Of a stretch of DNA of 64,000 bases, positions 10,858 to 21,057 are shown piece after piece (positions within the stretch are counted from its first letter, which is position 1; the number at the start of each line of letters is the position of its first letter). A program made the translations under genes and the position numbers. The stretch is taken from NCBI RefSeq assembly GCF_030944405.1, contig NZ_CP132339.1, positions 1,054,001 through 1,118,000 on the forward strand, read 5' to 3'. The notes under the pieces were generated by a model that was not told where the DNA came from, did not search any database, and saw only the letters and a list, made by a program, of their open reading frames with translations. The stretch comes from Janthinobacterium sp. J1-1 (lineage in GTDB: Bacteria > Pseudomonadota > Gammaproteobacteria > Burkholderiales > Burkholderiaceae_D).

Positions 10858-11652
10858 TTACTCCTGCGCCAGGCGCAAGGAGACGTCGCCGGACATGATC
10901 TCCACCAGGCCGCCCTCGGTCGCCAGCAGCAGCCGGCCCAGCTGGTCGACGCCGGCGGCGATGCCCTGTTGCAGCAGCTGGCCGTTGTCGAGGATTTTCA
11001 CTTCCCGGCCCTGCCAGGCGTGCAGGGCGTTCCAGCGCTCCGTAAACGGCGCGAAACCGGTATCGTCGAATTCGGCCAGCACGCCGGCCAGCCGGCTGAG
11101 CAAGGCGGCGACCAGGGCGTTGCGTTCCATCTGCGCCAGCCAGGGCACGGCCGACACGCTGCGCCCGATCTGCTGTTCCAGCGCATCGGGCATGGTCAGA
11201 TTGATGCCGCAGCCGATCACGGCCCATACGCCGCCGTCTTGAGCCTGCCGGGTTTCGACCAGGATGCCGGCCAGCTTGCTGCCGTCCTTGATCAGGTCGT
11301 TCGGCCATTTGAGTTGCACCGGTACGCCCAGCGAGCCCATGGTCTCGGCCAGCGCCACGCCGACGGCCAGGGGCAAGCCGACCATGGCGGGCAACGGCCC
11401 CTTGAAACGCCAGGCCAGCGAGAACATCAGGCTGGCGTCGGCCTGCGACAGCCACGGCCGGCCCGCGCGGCCGCGGCCCGCCGTTTGCTGGCCGGCGATG
11501 CGCAAGGTAGCACCGGCCAGCTGCGCGCAGCGCGCCAGCAGGTCGGCATTGGTCGAGCCGGTTTCGGCGACCACCTCGATGGCGACGTGGGATGCGCCGG
11601 TGGCGCAAAGGGCGGCGATGGCCGCGCTGTTCAGGTCAAGATGAGAAGTCAT
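10858..11652 (-). CDS. birA: Biotin--[acetyl-CoA-carboxylase] ligase
   Basis: A 264-residue group I biotin protein ligase that activates biotin as biotinyl-AMP and attaches it to the carboxylase carrier protein. It shows GSTNADLL, the glycine-rich AGRGRAGRPW loop, KWPNDLIKDGSKLAGIL, and a C-terminal SH3-like domain. There is no N-terminal winged-helix domain, so it should not act as the bio operon repressor. The start MTSHLDLNSA at 11652 overlaps the upstream SDR stop by 4 bp; a longer frame exists but is not needed. Confidence 0.94.
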   Translation of the reverse strand: MTSHLDLNSAAIAALCATGASHVAIEVVAETGSTNADLLARCAQLAGATLRIAGQQTAGRGRAGRPWLSQADASLMFSLAWRFKGPLPAMVGLPLAVGVALAETMGSLGVPVQLKWPNDLIKDGSKLAGILVETRQAQDGGVWAVIGCGINLTMPDALEQQIGRSVSAVPWLAQMERNALVAALLSRLAGVLAEFDDTGFAPFTERWNALHAWQGREVKILDNGQLLQQGIAAGVDQLGRLLLATEGGLVEIMSGDVSLRLAQE

Positions 11653-12437
11653 GGAAGTGGTGGCTTGCCCGCCGACGGCTGGCGGGCTTTGTGGGGGGCG
11701 TTGGCAAACGCCAGGTCGTAGACGGCATTGGGCAGCAGGCGCAGCAGCTTGGCCACCACGCCCATCTGCCAGGGGATCACGCGGTAGCTGTCGCCGTCGG
11801 CAATCGCGCGCGCGGCGCGCTGGGCAAAGGCTGCGGCCGGCATCAGGAACGGCATGCGGTAGGCGTTGTGGCGCGTCATCGGCGTGTCGATATAGCCGGG
11901 CGTGATGGTGACGACCCGGATGCCCGAGGATTTGAGTTCCAGGCGCAGCGATTCGCAGTAGCTGATCACGGCCGCCTTCGACGCGCTGTAGGCTTCGGCG
12001 CCCGGCAAGCCGCGGATGCCGGCCACGCTGGCGATGCCGACCAGGCGGCCGCCGCCTTGCCCTTTCATGGCGGCGATAAAGGGGGCAAAGGTGGCGACGG
12101 TGGCGGTGACGTTGATGGCCAAGACCCGCTCGAACACCGACAGGTCCTCCGCGTGTTCGGTCAGGGTGCCCACCGAGACGCCGGCGCTGGCGATGACGAC
12201 GTCGATGCGCCCGGCATCGGCCAGAAACGCGTCGGCCGCCTGCCTGACGGCGGCGTGGTCGCACACATCGACGGCGTAGGCGCGGTGCAGTTGAGGCTGG
12301 GGCAGGGAGGCGATCAGCTGGTCGAGCGCCTCGCCGCGCCGCGCCAGCAGGCCAAGTTGCGCGCCTTCGCTGGCGTACTGGCGCGCCAGCGCGGCGCCCA
12401 GGCCGCTCGACGCGCCGGTGATGAAGATTCGCTGCAT
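11649..12437 (-). CDS. Short-chain dehydrogenase/reductase
   Basis: A 262-residue classical SDR with the NAD(P)-binding TGASSGLG near the N-terminus (MQRIFITGASSGLGAALA), the NNAG-equivalent ASAGVS, a catalytic Ser region and the YSASK active site (Tyr-x-x-x-Lys). The C-terminus has extra basic residues. The substrate cannot be told from sequence. It precedes birA with an ATGA overlap, so it is co-transcribed with birA-coaX. Confidence 0.88.
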   Translation of the reverse strand: MQRIFITGASSGLGAALARQYASEGAQLGLLARRGEALDQLIASLPQPQLHRAYAVDVCDHAAVRQAADAFLADAGRIDVVIASAGVSVGTLTEHAEDLSVFERVLAINVTATVATFAPFIAAMKGQGGGRLVGIASVAGIRGLPGAEAYSASKAAVISYCESLRLELKSSGIRVVTITPGYIDTPMTRHNAYRMPFLMPAAAFAQRAARAIADGDSYRVIPWQMGVVAKLLRLLPNAVYDLAFANAPHKARQPSAGKPPLP

Positions 12438-12453
12438 CAGCTGATGCTCACGT

Positions 12454-13125
12454 TTATTTCTTTTCCGCTTTGGCCTTGGCCACCAGCACGTCCATCACGG
12501 TCAGTGCCTGGGCGTTCAGCTGTTCTTCGTTCTTCGCCGATTTGCTGCCCTGGTCGGCCTGCGATGGCGAAGTGATGTAGCGGCCATCGATGGCGATCAT
12601 CGGCCAGAAGGTGACGTTATAGCCTTGCATCATGGCGTCGGCCTTGCGCACGCGGCCGGAAATGCCCATCGAGCGGTAAGTGTCGATGAACTTCTGGCGG
12701 TCCACGCCCTGTTTGGCAACGAAGTCGAACACGGCGTCATCGGTATTCAAGCGGTTATGCTCGACGTGCATGGCCTGGAATACCTTGCCGTGCAGTTGTT
12801 CCGTCAGGCCCATTGCCTGCAAGGTAAAGAACAGCCGCTGTTGCGGCGCCACGCTGGCGTCGCGCGACACGTGCACGCGCTTGAAGACGATATTGTCGCC
12901 CTGCTTCTTGACCCATGCCGCCAGCTGCGGTTCCAGCACATTGCAATGCGGGCAGTAATAGGCGAAGAATTCCGTCACTTCGATCTTCTTGCCCGCTTCG
13001 GTCGGCTGCACCGTGGCCAGGGTTTCATATTCGACGCCGTTCTTCGGCTCGGCCGGCGAGGCATAAGCGCCGGCGGCGGCGCCGCACAGGGCGGCGGCAA
13101 ACAGGACTTTTTTCAGAAAACGCAT
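12454..13125 (-). CDS. dsbA: Thiol:disulfide interchange protein DsbA
   Basis: A 223-residue periplasmic oxidase that introduces disulfides into secreted proteins. A signal peptide (MRFLKKVLFAAALCGAAAG, cleavage after about residue 22) precedes a thioredoxin-fold domain with the active site FAYYCPHC and the cis-Pro region near NVTFWPMIAIDG. The start at 13125 gives a proper signal peptide; an in-frame ATG 48 bp upstream does not. A second SPOR gene lies 19 bp upstream on the same strand. Confidence 0.94.
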   Translation of the reverse strand: MRFLKKVLFAAALCGAAAGAYASPAEPKNGVEYETLATVQPTEAGKKIEVTEFFAYYCPHCNVLEPQLAAWVKKQGDNIVFKRVHVSRDASVAPQQRLFFTLQAMGLTEQLHGKVFQAMHVEHNRLNTDDAVFDFVAKQGVDRQKFIDTYRSMGISGRVRKADAMMQGYNVTFWPMIAIDGRYITSPSQADQGSKSAKNEEQLNAQALTVMDVLVAKAKAEKK

Positions 13126-13144
13126 GCTGCTTCCTTGTTTCGAC

Positions 13145-13861
13145 TTATTTAGAATTCCGGACCACGGCGACATCGATGCCGTTGTCGGACAGTTTGGTGC
13201 GCGCGCGGTTCATGGCATCGACCTGGTTGAAGGGGCCGATACGCACGCGGTGCAGCACGCCGGCATCGGTGCTGCGGTCGCTGATGGCCGCTTCAAAGCC
13301 CAGCAAGGCCAGTTTGCCGCGCGTGCTTTCGGCGTCCGCCATCTCGTGGAAGGCGCCGGCCTGCAGATAATAAATCCATTTGTCGCCGGCTGCATCGGCC
13401 TTGGCTTGCGCCGGTGGCGCGGCCGGTGCTGCTGCCGCCGGAGCCGCTGCCGGCGCGGTGGCCGTCGCGGCTTTCGGCGCCGGCTTGTCCTTCAGGGTGC
13501 CGATCAATTCCTGCAGCGCGTCCGGTGGGGGCGGCCGTGGCGTGGTGGCCGGCGCGGCCGGCGCCGTGATCTGGCCCGGCAAGGCCAGTTCGCGTGGCTC
13601 CTTCGAAAAATCGCGTGCCGCTTCCCGCGCCGCTTCCTTGTTGCCATACATCGGCTTGTTCGGGTCGGCGATCTGGCCTGCCGTCGGCTCAAGCGACTTG
13701 CCGACCTTGCCCGACTTGTCGGTAAACGGCGAATTGCCTTTGGAGATCACCAGCGCCACCACCACGGCGATGCCCAGGCCGACCACCAGGCCGATGATGA
13801 TGCCGACCAGCGTGTTGCCCTGCTGGCGGCGGCTGGAAGTAAAGCGGGAAGCTTGATTCAT
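13145..13861 (-). CDS. FtsN-like SPOR-domain protein
   Basis: A 238-residue bitopic protein: a short cytoplasmic N-terminus (MNQASRFTSSRRQQGNTL), one membrane helix about residues 17-40, a long Ala/Pro-rich periplasmic linker and a C-terminal SPOR domain (about 160-235, with YYLQAGAFHEMADAESTRGK and RVRIGPFNQVDAMNRA). The build matches FtsN-type divisome activators of Burkholderiales, usually found next to argS as here (20 bp away). FtsN itself is plausible but not proven. Confidence 0.85.
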   Translation of the reverse strand: MNQASRFTSSRRQQGNTLVGIIIGLVVGLGIAVVVALVISKGNSPFTDKSGKVGKSLEPTAGQIADPNKPMYGNKEAAREAARDFSKEPRELALPGQITAPAAPATTPRPPPPDALQELIGTLKDKPAPKAATATAPAAAPAAAAPAAPPAQAKADAAGDKWIYYLQAGAFHEMADAESTRGKLALLGFEAAISDRSTDAGVLHRVRIGPFNQVDAMNRARTKLSDNGIDVAVVRNSK

Positions 13862-13881
13862 GAAGGTTCGGACCTTTGCGT

Positions 13882-15591
13882 TTACATTTTGTTTGGCGCG
13901 GACACGCCGATCAGTGCCAGGCCGTTGCGCAGCACCTGGCGCGCGGCCAGTACCAGCGCCAGGCGGGCCATTTTCACGGCCTCGTCCTCGACCAGCACTT
14001 TTTCCGCGAAATAGAAGCTGTGCAGGTTGGCGGCCAGGTCGCGCAGGTAGAAGGCAACCTGGTGCGGTCCCAGTTCGGCTTGCGCGCGCGCCAGCATTTC
14101 CGGGTAGGCGGCCAGGGTCGCCAGCAGGGTCGCTTCGGTCGGCGCGCTCAGGCACGACAAATCGGCGCCGGCGATGGTGCTCTCGTCGCCGCCCCAGTTT
14201 TCCAGGATGCGGCAGATGCGCGCGTGCGCGTACTGCACGTAATAGACCGGGTTTTCATCGGTGGTTTTCAAGGCCACGTCGACGTCGAACACGAATTCGG
14301 TGTCGGCCTTGCGCGAGATCAGGAAGAAGCGCACGGCGTCGCGGCCCTTGGCGATATCGCCGCCGCCCGACCATTCGATCAGGTCGCGCACCGTCACGTA
14401 GGAACCGGCGCGCTTCGAGATTTTCACCTCTTCGCCATCCTTCATGACGGTGACCATCTTGTGCAGCACATAGTCGGGGTAGCCTTGCGGGATGCCCATG
14501 TCGAGCGCCTGCAGGCCGGCGCGCACGCGGGCGATGGTGCCGTGGTGGTCGCTGCCCTGGATATTGATCGCCTGCACGAAGCCGCGCTGCCACTTGACCA
14601 GGTGATACGCCACGTCCGGCACGAAATAGGTGTAGGTGCCGTCGGTCTTGCGCATCACGCGGTCCTTGTCGTCCGCATAGTCGGTGGTGCGCAGCCACAG
14701 CGCGCCGTCCTGTTCATAGGTGTGGCCGGCCTTGACCAGCGTTTCCACGGCGCTGTTGACCTTGCCGTCCTTGTACAGCGACGATTCCAGGTAGTAATTG
14801 TCGAACTTCACGCCGAAGGCCTGCAGGTCGATGTCCTGCTCGTTGCGCAAATAGGTGACGGCGAACGGGCGGATCGAATCGATGTCCTCGACATTGCCAT
14901 TGGCGGTGGCGGGCTGGCCATCGCTGGCCGAGACGGTCTTGCCGGCCTTGAAGTCGTCGGCGATTTCGCTGATGTAGTCGCCGTTGTAGGCCGACTCCGG
15001 CCACTCGGCGTCACCGGGCTTGTAGCCGCGCGCGCGCGCCTGTACCGAATTGGCCAGGGTCTGGATCTGCACGCCGGCGTCGTTGTAGTAGAACTCGCGC
15101 GTCACTTTGTAGCCTTGCGCATCGAACAGGGAGGACAGCGCGTCGCCCAGCGCGGCCTGGCGGCCGTGGCCCACGTGCAGCGGACCGGTCGGATTGGCCG
15201 AGACGAATTCCAGGATCACCTGCTTGCCGGCGCCGGCCGTGCTGCGGCCGTATTGCCCGCCTTCGGCCAGGATGGTATTGACGACCGCCTGCTTGGCGGC
15301 GTTCGACACGCGCACGTTGATAAAGCCGGGACCAGCGATCTCGACGGCCTCGATCAGGCCCTTGCCGGCCGGGTTGGCCAGCACGGCCGTGACGATGGTT
15401 TGCGCCAGCTCGCGCGGGTTTTGTTTCAGCTGCTTGGCCAGTTGCATGGCGATATTGCAGGCGACGTCGCCATGCGATGCGTCGCGTGGTCGCTCCAGCA
15501 CCACGGCAGGCGCAAGCGAAGTGCCGGCCAGGACGGGAGCGAGGGCGGCCTGGAACAGGGCGATGATTTCTTGTTTCTGTTGGGCGAGCAT
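13882..15591 (-). CDS. argS: Arginyl-tRNA synthetase
   Basis: A 569-residue class I aminoacyl-tRNA synthetase charging tRNA-Arg. It has an N-terminal Arg-tRNA synthetase domain, the HIGH-like motif in [19 protein letters not shown], a KMSKS-loop equivalent in [13 protein letters not shown] and a C-terminal DALR anticodon-binding domain ([11 protein letters not shown]). The length is normal. Transcription probably starts from a TATAAT at 15685-15690, about 95 bp upstream. It is followed by the FtsN-like gene. Confidence 0.97.
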   Translation of the reverse strand: MLAQQKQEIIALFQAALAPVLAGTSLAPAVVLERPRDASHGDVACNIAMQLAKQLKQNPRELAQTIVTAVLANPAGKGLIEAVEIAGPGFINVRVSNAAKQAVVNTILAEGGQYGRSTAGAGKQVILEFVSANPTGPLHVGHGRQAALGDALSSLFDAQGYKVTREFYYNDAGVQIQTLANSVQARARGYKPGDAEWPESAYNGDYISEIADDFKAGKTVSASDGQPATANGNVEDIDSIRPFAVTYLRNEQDIDLQAFGVKFDNYYLESSLYKDGKVNSAVETLVKAGHTYEQDGALWLRTTDYADDKDRVMRKTDGTYTYFVPDVAYHLVKWQRGFVQAINIQGSDHHGTIARVRAGLQALDMGIPQGYPDYVLHKMVTVMKDGEEVKISKRAGSYVTVRDLIEWSGGGDIAKGRDAVRFFLISRKADTEFVFDVDVALKTTDENPVYYVQYAHARICRILENWGGDESTIAGADLSCLSAPTEATLLATLAAYPEMLARAQAELGPHQVAFYLRDLAANLHSFYFAEKVLVEDEAVKMARLALVLAARQVLRNGLALIGVSAPNKM

Positions 15592-15921
15592 GAGCAGGAT
15601 GGCGGCGGAACCGCGTTAAGATTGAATAGAATGAATCAGAAAGCAAAACGGACGACGGTCGATGCCGTCGTCCAGACTGCGGTAATTATACTGGTTTGCT
15701 GGCGGGAACAATACGCCGCAGGGCAGGGCGGCGTGCCGGCCATTGGTGCATGAAAACATCAACCTGGCCGGTTCCGCTTGTATATATGCACTTTTTTGCA
15801 GCGAATTGCCCGGATCGCTGCAATCGCTTGGTGCAGAGGGCCTGACAAACGCTACAATCGACCCTTTATGATGACGCGCGTTCGTGATTTTTCCGCCGCG
15901 CGCAGCCACACCGGATAATTT
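15592..15921. promoter_or_regulatory. Divergent control region between argS and rsmB
   Basis: A 330-bp stretch without a gene. On the minus strand a perfect -10 box TATAAT (15685-15690 as ATTATA on plus) lies about 95 bp from argS, with no strong -35. On the plus strand CTACAATCG around 15852-15860 is a possible -10 for rsmB. Nothing else with structure was seen. Confidence 0.4.
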
Positions 15922-17343
15922 ATGAACAAGCGCCCCACGCTGAAATTGAACCCCAAGCCGGCGCCTGCCGCCGCGCCGGTCACCGCAAAATTGCGTCCCA
16001 GCTACCACCCCGACCTGAAACCGGTGCTGCAACCCGGCTTCCAGCCCGACCTGCGCGCCGATTCGCTGGCTTTTTGCCTGCTGGGCGCGGCCAATGCCGT
16101 GGCCCAGGTGCGCACCGGCACGGCCCTGCCGCAGGCGCTGGCCAAAGTGTTTGCACAATCGAACGCCAGCCCGCAGGCGCGCGGTGCGATCCAGGATATT
16201 TCCTATCGCACCATGCGCCAGCTGGGCCGCAGCGAAACCCTGGTCGGCCTGATGACCTCCAAGGCACCCGAGCCGCCGATGCTGGCCGCGCTGCTGTGCT
16301 GCGCGCTGTCCCTGATGTCGGCCGAGCCGGGCGAGCAGCCGTATGAAGAATTCACGGTGGTCGACCAGGCCGTCACGGTGGCCACTTCGCACCCGGACCT
16401 GGCGCACGCCAAGGGCATGGTCAACGCCGTGCTGCGCCGTTTCCTGCGCGAACGCAAGTCCCTGCTGGAGGCGGCCTTGCAGCAGCCGCTGGCGCAATGG
16501 AATTATCCGCAGTGGTGGATCGACGCGCTGCGCGTGGCCTATCCGCGCGACTGGCAAGCCATCCTGACGGCCGGCAATGCCGTGCCGCCTTTGACCCTGC
16601 GCGTAAACCGCCGCAAGAGCACGGTGGAAGATTATCTTGCCGTATTGCAGCAGGCCGGCATCGCCGCGCGCCAGGTGGGGCCGTTTGCCGTGCGCCTGGA
16701 CAAGCCGATCGGCGTGGCGCTGATCCCCGGCTTCGAGCAGGGCGTTGTTTCCGTGCAGGACGCCGGCGCGCAGCTGGCCGCGCCGCTGCTCGATCTGCAG
16801 GACGGCATGCGCGTGCTGGACGCCTGCGCCGCGCCCGGCGGCAAGACCTGCCATATCCTGGAATTGGCCGAGGTGCAGGTGACGGCGATCGACGCCGACG
16901 CCAAGCGCCTGCCGCGCATCGCCGAAAACCTCGAGCGCCTGGGCCTGGAGGCGACATTGAAGGCGCAGGACGCGCAGTCAAACGCCTGGTGGGACGGCCA
17001 GCAGTACGACCGCATCCTGGCCGACGTGCCGTGCACGGCCTCGGGCATCGTGCGCCGCCACCCGGACATCCGCTGGCTGCGCCGCAAGGGCGACGCCTTG
17101 CAACTTGCAACACTTTCCTCGAAAATTCTGGACAATCTGTGGCAGATGCTGCGCCCCGATGGTAAATTGTTGTTCGTGACTTGTTCATTGTGGCCGCAAG
17201 AGTCCGAAGCACAAGCGGCAGCATTTGCGGTGCGCAATAATGCGACCCGTTTGACAGCCCCTGGCCAGCTGTTGCCGACCGGCAGCGCGGAACAGGACCA
17301 TGACGGTTTGTTCTATGCGCTATTTCAAAAAAATGCGGCTTGA
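15922..17343 (+). CDS. rsmB: 16S rRNA (cytosine-967-C5)-methyltransferase
   Basis: A 473-residue protein. The N-terminal NusB-like helical domain (about 50-190) is followed by a Rossmann methyltransferase domain with the SAM-binding DACAAPGGKT, the catalytic motif DVPCTASGIVRRHPDI and the nucleophilic Cys in VTCSLWPQESEA. It methylates C967 of 16S rRNA with S-adenosylmethionine. The N-terminus is longer than in E. coli, with a basic Pro/Ala-rich stretch. It overlaps the DUF4390 gene's start region, in the conserved order rsmB-DUF4390-ntrY-ntrX. Confidence 0.94.
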   Translation: MNKRPTLKLNPKPAPAAAPVTAKLRPSYHPDLKPVLQPGFQPDLRADSLAFCLLGAANAVAQVRTGTALPQALAKVFAQSNASPQARGAIQDISYRTMRQLGRSETLVGLMTSKAPEPPMLAALLCCALSLMSAEPGEQPYEEFTVVDQAVTVATSHPDLAHAKGMVNAVLRRFLRERKSLLEAALQQPLAQWNYPQWWIDALRVAYPRDWQAILTAGNAVPPLTLRVNRRKSTVEDYLAVLQQAGIAARQVGPFAVRLDKPIGVALIPGFEQGVVSVQDAGAQLAAPLLDLQDGMRVLDACAAPGGKTCHILELAEVQVTAIDADAKRLPRIAENLERLGLEATLKAQDAQSNAWWDGQQYDRILADVPCTASGIVRRHPDIRWLRRKGDALQLATLSSKILDNLWQMLRPDGKLLFVTCSLWPQESEAQAAAFAVRNNATRLTAPGQLLPTGSAEQDHDGLFYALFQKNAA

Positions 17344-17941
17344 GCGATTTGTCGCCCCTTTTTCCACGGATACGACCGGCACGCTTGTGACATTTTTCCG
17401 CCTCCTGACCCTGCTGCTGATGCTGGCATGCCTGACGCCACGCGCGCATGCCGCCGATGTGGTCGAGATCACGCGTGCCTATATCGAAGCGAGCGACGAG
17501 GGTTACAAGCTGGCGGCCAGTTATTCCTTCGACCTCAATCACGACCTGGACGACGCCGTGCAGCATGGCGTGCCGCTGTTTTTCACGACGGAAATCGAAC
17601 TGACCCGGCCACGCTGGTACTGGTTCGACGAAAAAGCGATTGTTGCGCGCCAGACCAGCCGGCTGTCGTACAACGTGCTGACGCGCCAGTATCACGTCTC
17701 GCTGGGCGGCTTGCAGCAAAGCTTCGCCACCTTGGACGACGCGCTGTTCCTGATCCGGCGGCCCAGCCGCTGGCTGGTGGCGGCGCGCGGCGCGCTGAAA
17801 GTGGGGCAGACCTATAACGTCACCTTGCGCATGGGCATGGACCGCGACTACCTGCCCAAGCCGATCCAGGTCAACGCCTTCAACAACAGCGACTGGCGCC
17901 TGGCTTCGAACAAAAAAACCTTCTTGTATACGGCGGAGTAG
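17333..17941 (+). CDS. DUF4390 exported protein
   Basis: A protein of about 202 residues of the DUF4390 family. A hydrophobic signal segment (FFRLLTLLLMLACLTPRAHA) precedes a mature beta-rich domain (ADVVEITRAYIEASDEGYK...). It overlaps rsmB by 11 bp if the ATG at 17333 is used. A GTG at 17387 would give a more compact signal peptide and may be the true start. It ends TAG sharing one base with the GTG of the ntrY-like kinase. The function is unknown; its constant link to NtrY suggests a periplasmic partner of that sensor. Confidence 0.8.
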   Translation: MRLERFVAPFSTDTTGTLVTFFRLLTLLLMLACLTPRAHAADVVEITRAYIEASDEGYKLAASYSFDLNHDLDDAVQHGVPLFFTTEIELTRPRWYWFDEKAIVARQTSRLSYNVLTRQYHVSLGGLQQSFATLDDALFLIRRPSRWLVAARGALKVGQTYNVTLRMGMDRDYLPKPIQVNAFNNSDWRLASNKKTFLYTAE

Positions 17942-20220
17942 TGAGCCAGGCATTGCGCTATCTGCTGGTGGTGGGCGGCGGCATCGTCAGCATCCTGCTG
18001 TTCCTGCTGGCGTCGGCATCCGACAATTCCGGCTTTTTCGACCGTTACTACACCTGGCTGCTGGGCCTGAACGCGGCCGTCGCCGTGTCCTTGCTGGCGC
18101 TGGTCGGCATTTCCCTGGGCCGGCTGTATGCGCGCTACAAGAGCGGCAAGTTCGGCTCGAAGCTGATGATGCGGCTGGTAATGCTGTTTGCCGCCGTCGG
18201 CATCCTGCCGGGCCTGGTGATCTTTCTCGTGTCGGTGCAGTTCGTTACGCACTCGATCGAATCGTGGTTCAACGTCAAGATCGAAGCGGCGCTGGAATCG
18301 GGCCTGGAGCTGGGCCGCGCCGGCCTGGACGCGGCGCTGGTCGAACTCGACCACCGCGGCAAGAAGGCGGTCGATGAATTGCGCAGCGATCCCGTCACCG
18401 GCCCGGCAGTGCTGACCAGCCTGCTGCGTGAAGAGGGCATGCAGAACGTGATGGTCGTCAGCGGCGACGGCGTGCTGCTGGCCAGCGCGGGCCCGCACAG
18501 CGGCGCCGACCTGCCGACGGCGGCCATGCTGGCGCAGGCGGCCACGCCAGCCGGCTATGCCTCGGCCGAAGGCGGCGCCGAGCTGCATGACGATGGCAAC
18601 GAGTCGGGTGGTGGCGGCATGCGCGCCGGCCCGCTGGGGCCAGAGGCGACCGCCAGCCTGCGCCTGCGCGTGCTGGTGGCCGTGCCCGGACCATCCGTGT
18701 CGCCACGCTACCTGCAATTGCTGCAAACCGTGCCGCCCAAGCTGGCCACCAATGGCGAGATGCTGCGTGGCGCGTACAGCGAATACAAGGAACGTTTCGT
18801 GGCGCGCGTGGGCCTGCGCAAGATGTACATGGAAATTCTCACCTTGACCCTGCTGCTGGCCATTTTCGGTGCCATCGGCAGCGCCTTTCTGATCGCCAGC
18901 AAGCTGGCCCAGCCGCTGCTGCTGCTGGCCGAAGGCACGCGCGCGGTGGCCGAGGGCGATCTGTCGCCGCGCCCCATCGTTGCCTCGCGCGACGAACTCG
19001 GCACCCTGACCCAATCGTTCAACATCATGACGCGCCAGCTGCTCGACGCGCGCACGGCGGTGGAAAGCAACCGCGCCGCCTTGCAGAACGCCAAGGCCCA
19101 CCTGGAGTCGGTGCTGGCCAATATGTCGGCCGGCGTGATGGTGCTCGACGGCGACTTCAAGCTGGTCACCTGCAATGAATCGGTGGAGCGCATCTTGCAG
19201 CATGCGGGCGTGACCATGGTCGGCCAGCCGCTGGTCAGCATTACCGGCATGGAAGAATTTGGCATGGCCATCGTCAGCGCGTTTTCGGCGCAGAGCGCGC
19301 AATCGGCCTCGGGACGCCATTTGCAGCGCCTGCACTGGCAGCGCCAGATGGAAATTCCGCGCCGCCTGGGCAGCAGCGCAGACGAGCACGACATCACCCT
19401 GCTGGCGCGCGGCTCGCGTTTGCCGCTGGAGTCCGGCAGCGGCTACATCGTCGTCTTCGATGATATTTCCGACGTCATTTCGGCCCAGCGTTCGATCGCC
19501 TGGGGCGAGGTGGCGCGCCGCCTGGCGCATGAAATCAAGAATCCGCTGACACCGATCCAGCTGTCGGCCGAACGCCTGCAGATGAAGCTCGAAGGCAAGC
19601 TGGAGCAAAGCGACGCCGACCTGCTGGGCCGCGCCACCACCACCATCGTCAAGCAGGTCGATGCGATGAAGCGCATGGTCGACGACTTCCGCGACTATGC
19701 GCGCACGCCGCCGGCGGTGCTCACGCCGCTGCGCCTGAACGAGCTGATCGAGGAGATATTGAACCTCTACCTGGGCGGCGACGACGGCGACATCATCCAC
19801 CCGCTGCTGGCGCCGAACCTGCCGATGGTGATGGGCGATCCGACCCAGTTGCGCCAGGTGATCCACAACTTGCTGCAGAACGCGCAGGACGCGATGGCGG
19901 ACTTGCCGGAGGGCACACCGCATCCCCGCATTGACGTGCGCACCGAAGCAATTCATTATCGCAGTGCGGACGGTGGCGTGAACGTCGCCGTGCGCATGGC
20001 CATCACCGATAACGGCCCCGGTTTCGCGCCCAAGATCCTGGCGCGCGCGTTCGAGCCGTATGTCACGTCCAAGGCGCGCGGCACCGGCCTGGGCCTGGCG
20101 ATGGTGAAGAAAATCATCGATGAACACGGTGGGCGCATCGATATCGAGAACCGCGTCGACAGCAGTGGCGCTTCGGTCGTCATTTTGCTGTTAAAGTTAG
20201 CTCCCGACGCTGTGGCTTAG
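17941..20220 (+). CDS. ntrY: NtrY-like sensor histidine kinase
   Basis: A 759-residue membrane kinase starting with GTG at 17941. It has three to four N-terminal membrane segments with a periplasmic loop, a fourth at about 290-315, HAMP (about 315-370), PAS (about 385-500, interrupted by Gln/Ser-rich sequence), HisKA with phospho-acceptor in ARRLAHEIKNPLTPIQL (His about 530), and HATPase_c with NLLQNAQDAM (N box), DNGPGF (G1) and KARGTGLGLAMVKKI (G2). NtrY senses nitrogen or redox state in other bacteria; here the signal is unknown. It is coupled to DUF4390 upstream, and the regulator starts 114 bp downstream. Confidence 0.9.
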   Translation: MSQALRYLLVVGGGIVSILLFLLASASDNSGFFDRYYTWLLGLNAAVAVSLLALVGISLGRLYARYKSGKFGSKLMMRLVMLFAAVGILPGLVIFLVSVQFVTHSIESWFNVKIEAALESGLELGRAGLDAALVELDHRGKKAVDELRSDPVTGPAVLTSLLREEGMQNVMVVSGDGVLLASAGPHSGADLPTAAMLAQAATPAGYASAEGGAELHDDGNESGGGGMRAGPLGPEATASLRLRVLVAVPGPSVSPRYLQLLQTVPPKLATNGEMLRGAYSEYKERFVARVGLRKMYMEILTLTLLLAIFGAIGSAFLIASKLAQPLLLLAEGTRAVAEGDLSPRPIVASRDELGTLTQSFNIMTRQLLDARTAVESNRAALQNAKAHLESVLANMSAGVMVLDGDFKLVTCNESVERILQHAGVTMVGQPLVSITGMEEFGMAIVSAFSAQSAQSASGRHLQRLHWQRQMEIPRRLGSSADEHDITLLARGSRLPLESGSGYIVVFDDISDVISAQRSIAWGEVARRLAHEIKNPLTPIQLSAERLQMKLEGKLEQSDADLLGRATTTIVKQVDAMKRMVDDFRDYARTPPAVLTPLRLNELIEEILNLYLGGDDGDIIHPLLAPNLPMVMGDPTQLRQVIHNLLQNAQDAMADLPEGTPHPRIDVRTEAIHYRSADGGVNVAVRMAITDNGPGFAPKILARAFEPYVTSKARGTGLGLAMVKKIIDEHGGRIDIENRVDSSGASVVILLLKLAPDAVA

Positions 20221-20334
20221 CATTGTGCTGGCGAAAGCGTCTGGTTTAGTATTTAAAACACTAATAAAATCATAGTTGTCCGCCGCGTGCCGTTTGGGTG
20301 CGCGGGGCGGCGAAATGAGGAAGGCAAGACACGA

Positions 20335-21057
20335 ATGGCAAACATACTCGTAGTGGATGATGAAATGGGTATCCGTGAGTTGCTCTCGGAGATACTGGGT
20401 GACGAAGGCCATGCTATCCAGCTGGCTGAAAATGCGCAGCAGGCGCGCGAAGCACGTGCCGCCGGCGCGCCCGACCTGGTGCTGCTGGACATCTGGATGC
20501 CCGATACCGACGGCGTGACCCTGCTCAAGGAGTGGCAGCGCGATGGCTTGCTGACCATGCCGGTGATCATGATGTCGGGCCACGCCACCATCGATACGGC
20601 AGTCGAAGCGACACGCATCGGTGCATTGAACTTCCTGGAAAAACCGATCGCCCTGCAAAAGTTGTTGAAAGCCGTGCAGCAAGGCCTGACCCGCGCCCAG
20701 GAAACCGTGCGCGCGCCGGCCGCCGCGCCGCGCCCGGTGGCGCCGACGCCCGTCGAAGAGAACAGCAGCCATCCGGTGCCGAGCTTTGGCGGCAGTGCGC
20801 CGCAGCAGATGATGGTGCGTCCCGGCATCGCCGCACCGGCCCAGGCCGAAGGCCATGGCTACAATCTGTCGTTCGACCTGCCGCTGCGCGAGGCGCGCGA
20901 CGCCTTCGAGCGCATGTATTTCGAACACCACCTGGGCCGCGAAGGCGGCAGCATGACCCGCGTGGCGGAAAAGACGGGCCTGGAACGCACCCATCTGTAC
21001 CGCAAGCTCAAGCAACTGGGCGTCGAACCGGGCAAGCTGGCCAAGAAAAACCTGTGA
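20335..21057 (+). CDS. ntrX: NtrX-like response regulator without AAA+ domain (REC-Fis)
   Basis: A 240-residue regulator. The receiver domain spans about 1-125 with acidic pocket DD8-9, phosphorylation site Asp52 (LVLLDIWMP) and Lys in EKPI. An Ala/Pro-rich linker (about 130-180) leads to a Fis-type helix-turn-helix (TRVAEKTGLERTHLYRKLKQLG). Canonical NtrX has a sigma-54-interacting AAA+ module in between; it is wholly absent with no sign of frame damage. So it should bind DNA but not activate sigma-54 promoters. It starts after GAGGAAGG and overlaps the next gene by GTGA. Confidence 0.88.
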   Translation: MANILVVDDEMGIRELLSEILGDEGHAIQLAENAQQAREARAAGAPDLVLLDIWMPDTDGVTLLKEWQRDGLLTMPVIMMSGHATIDTAVEATRIGALNFLEKPIALQKLLKAVQQGLTRAQETVRAPAAAPRPVAPTPVEENSSHPVPSFGGSAPQQMMVRPGIAAPAQAEGHGYNLSFDLPLREARDAFERMYFEHHLGREGGSMTRVAEKTGLERTHLYRKLKQLGVEPGKLAKKNL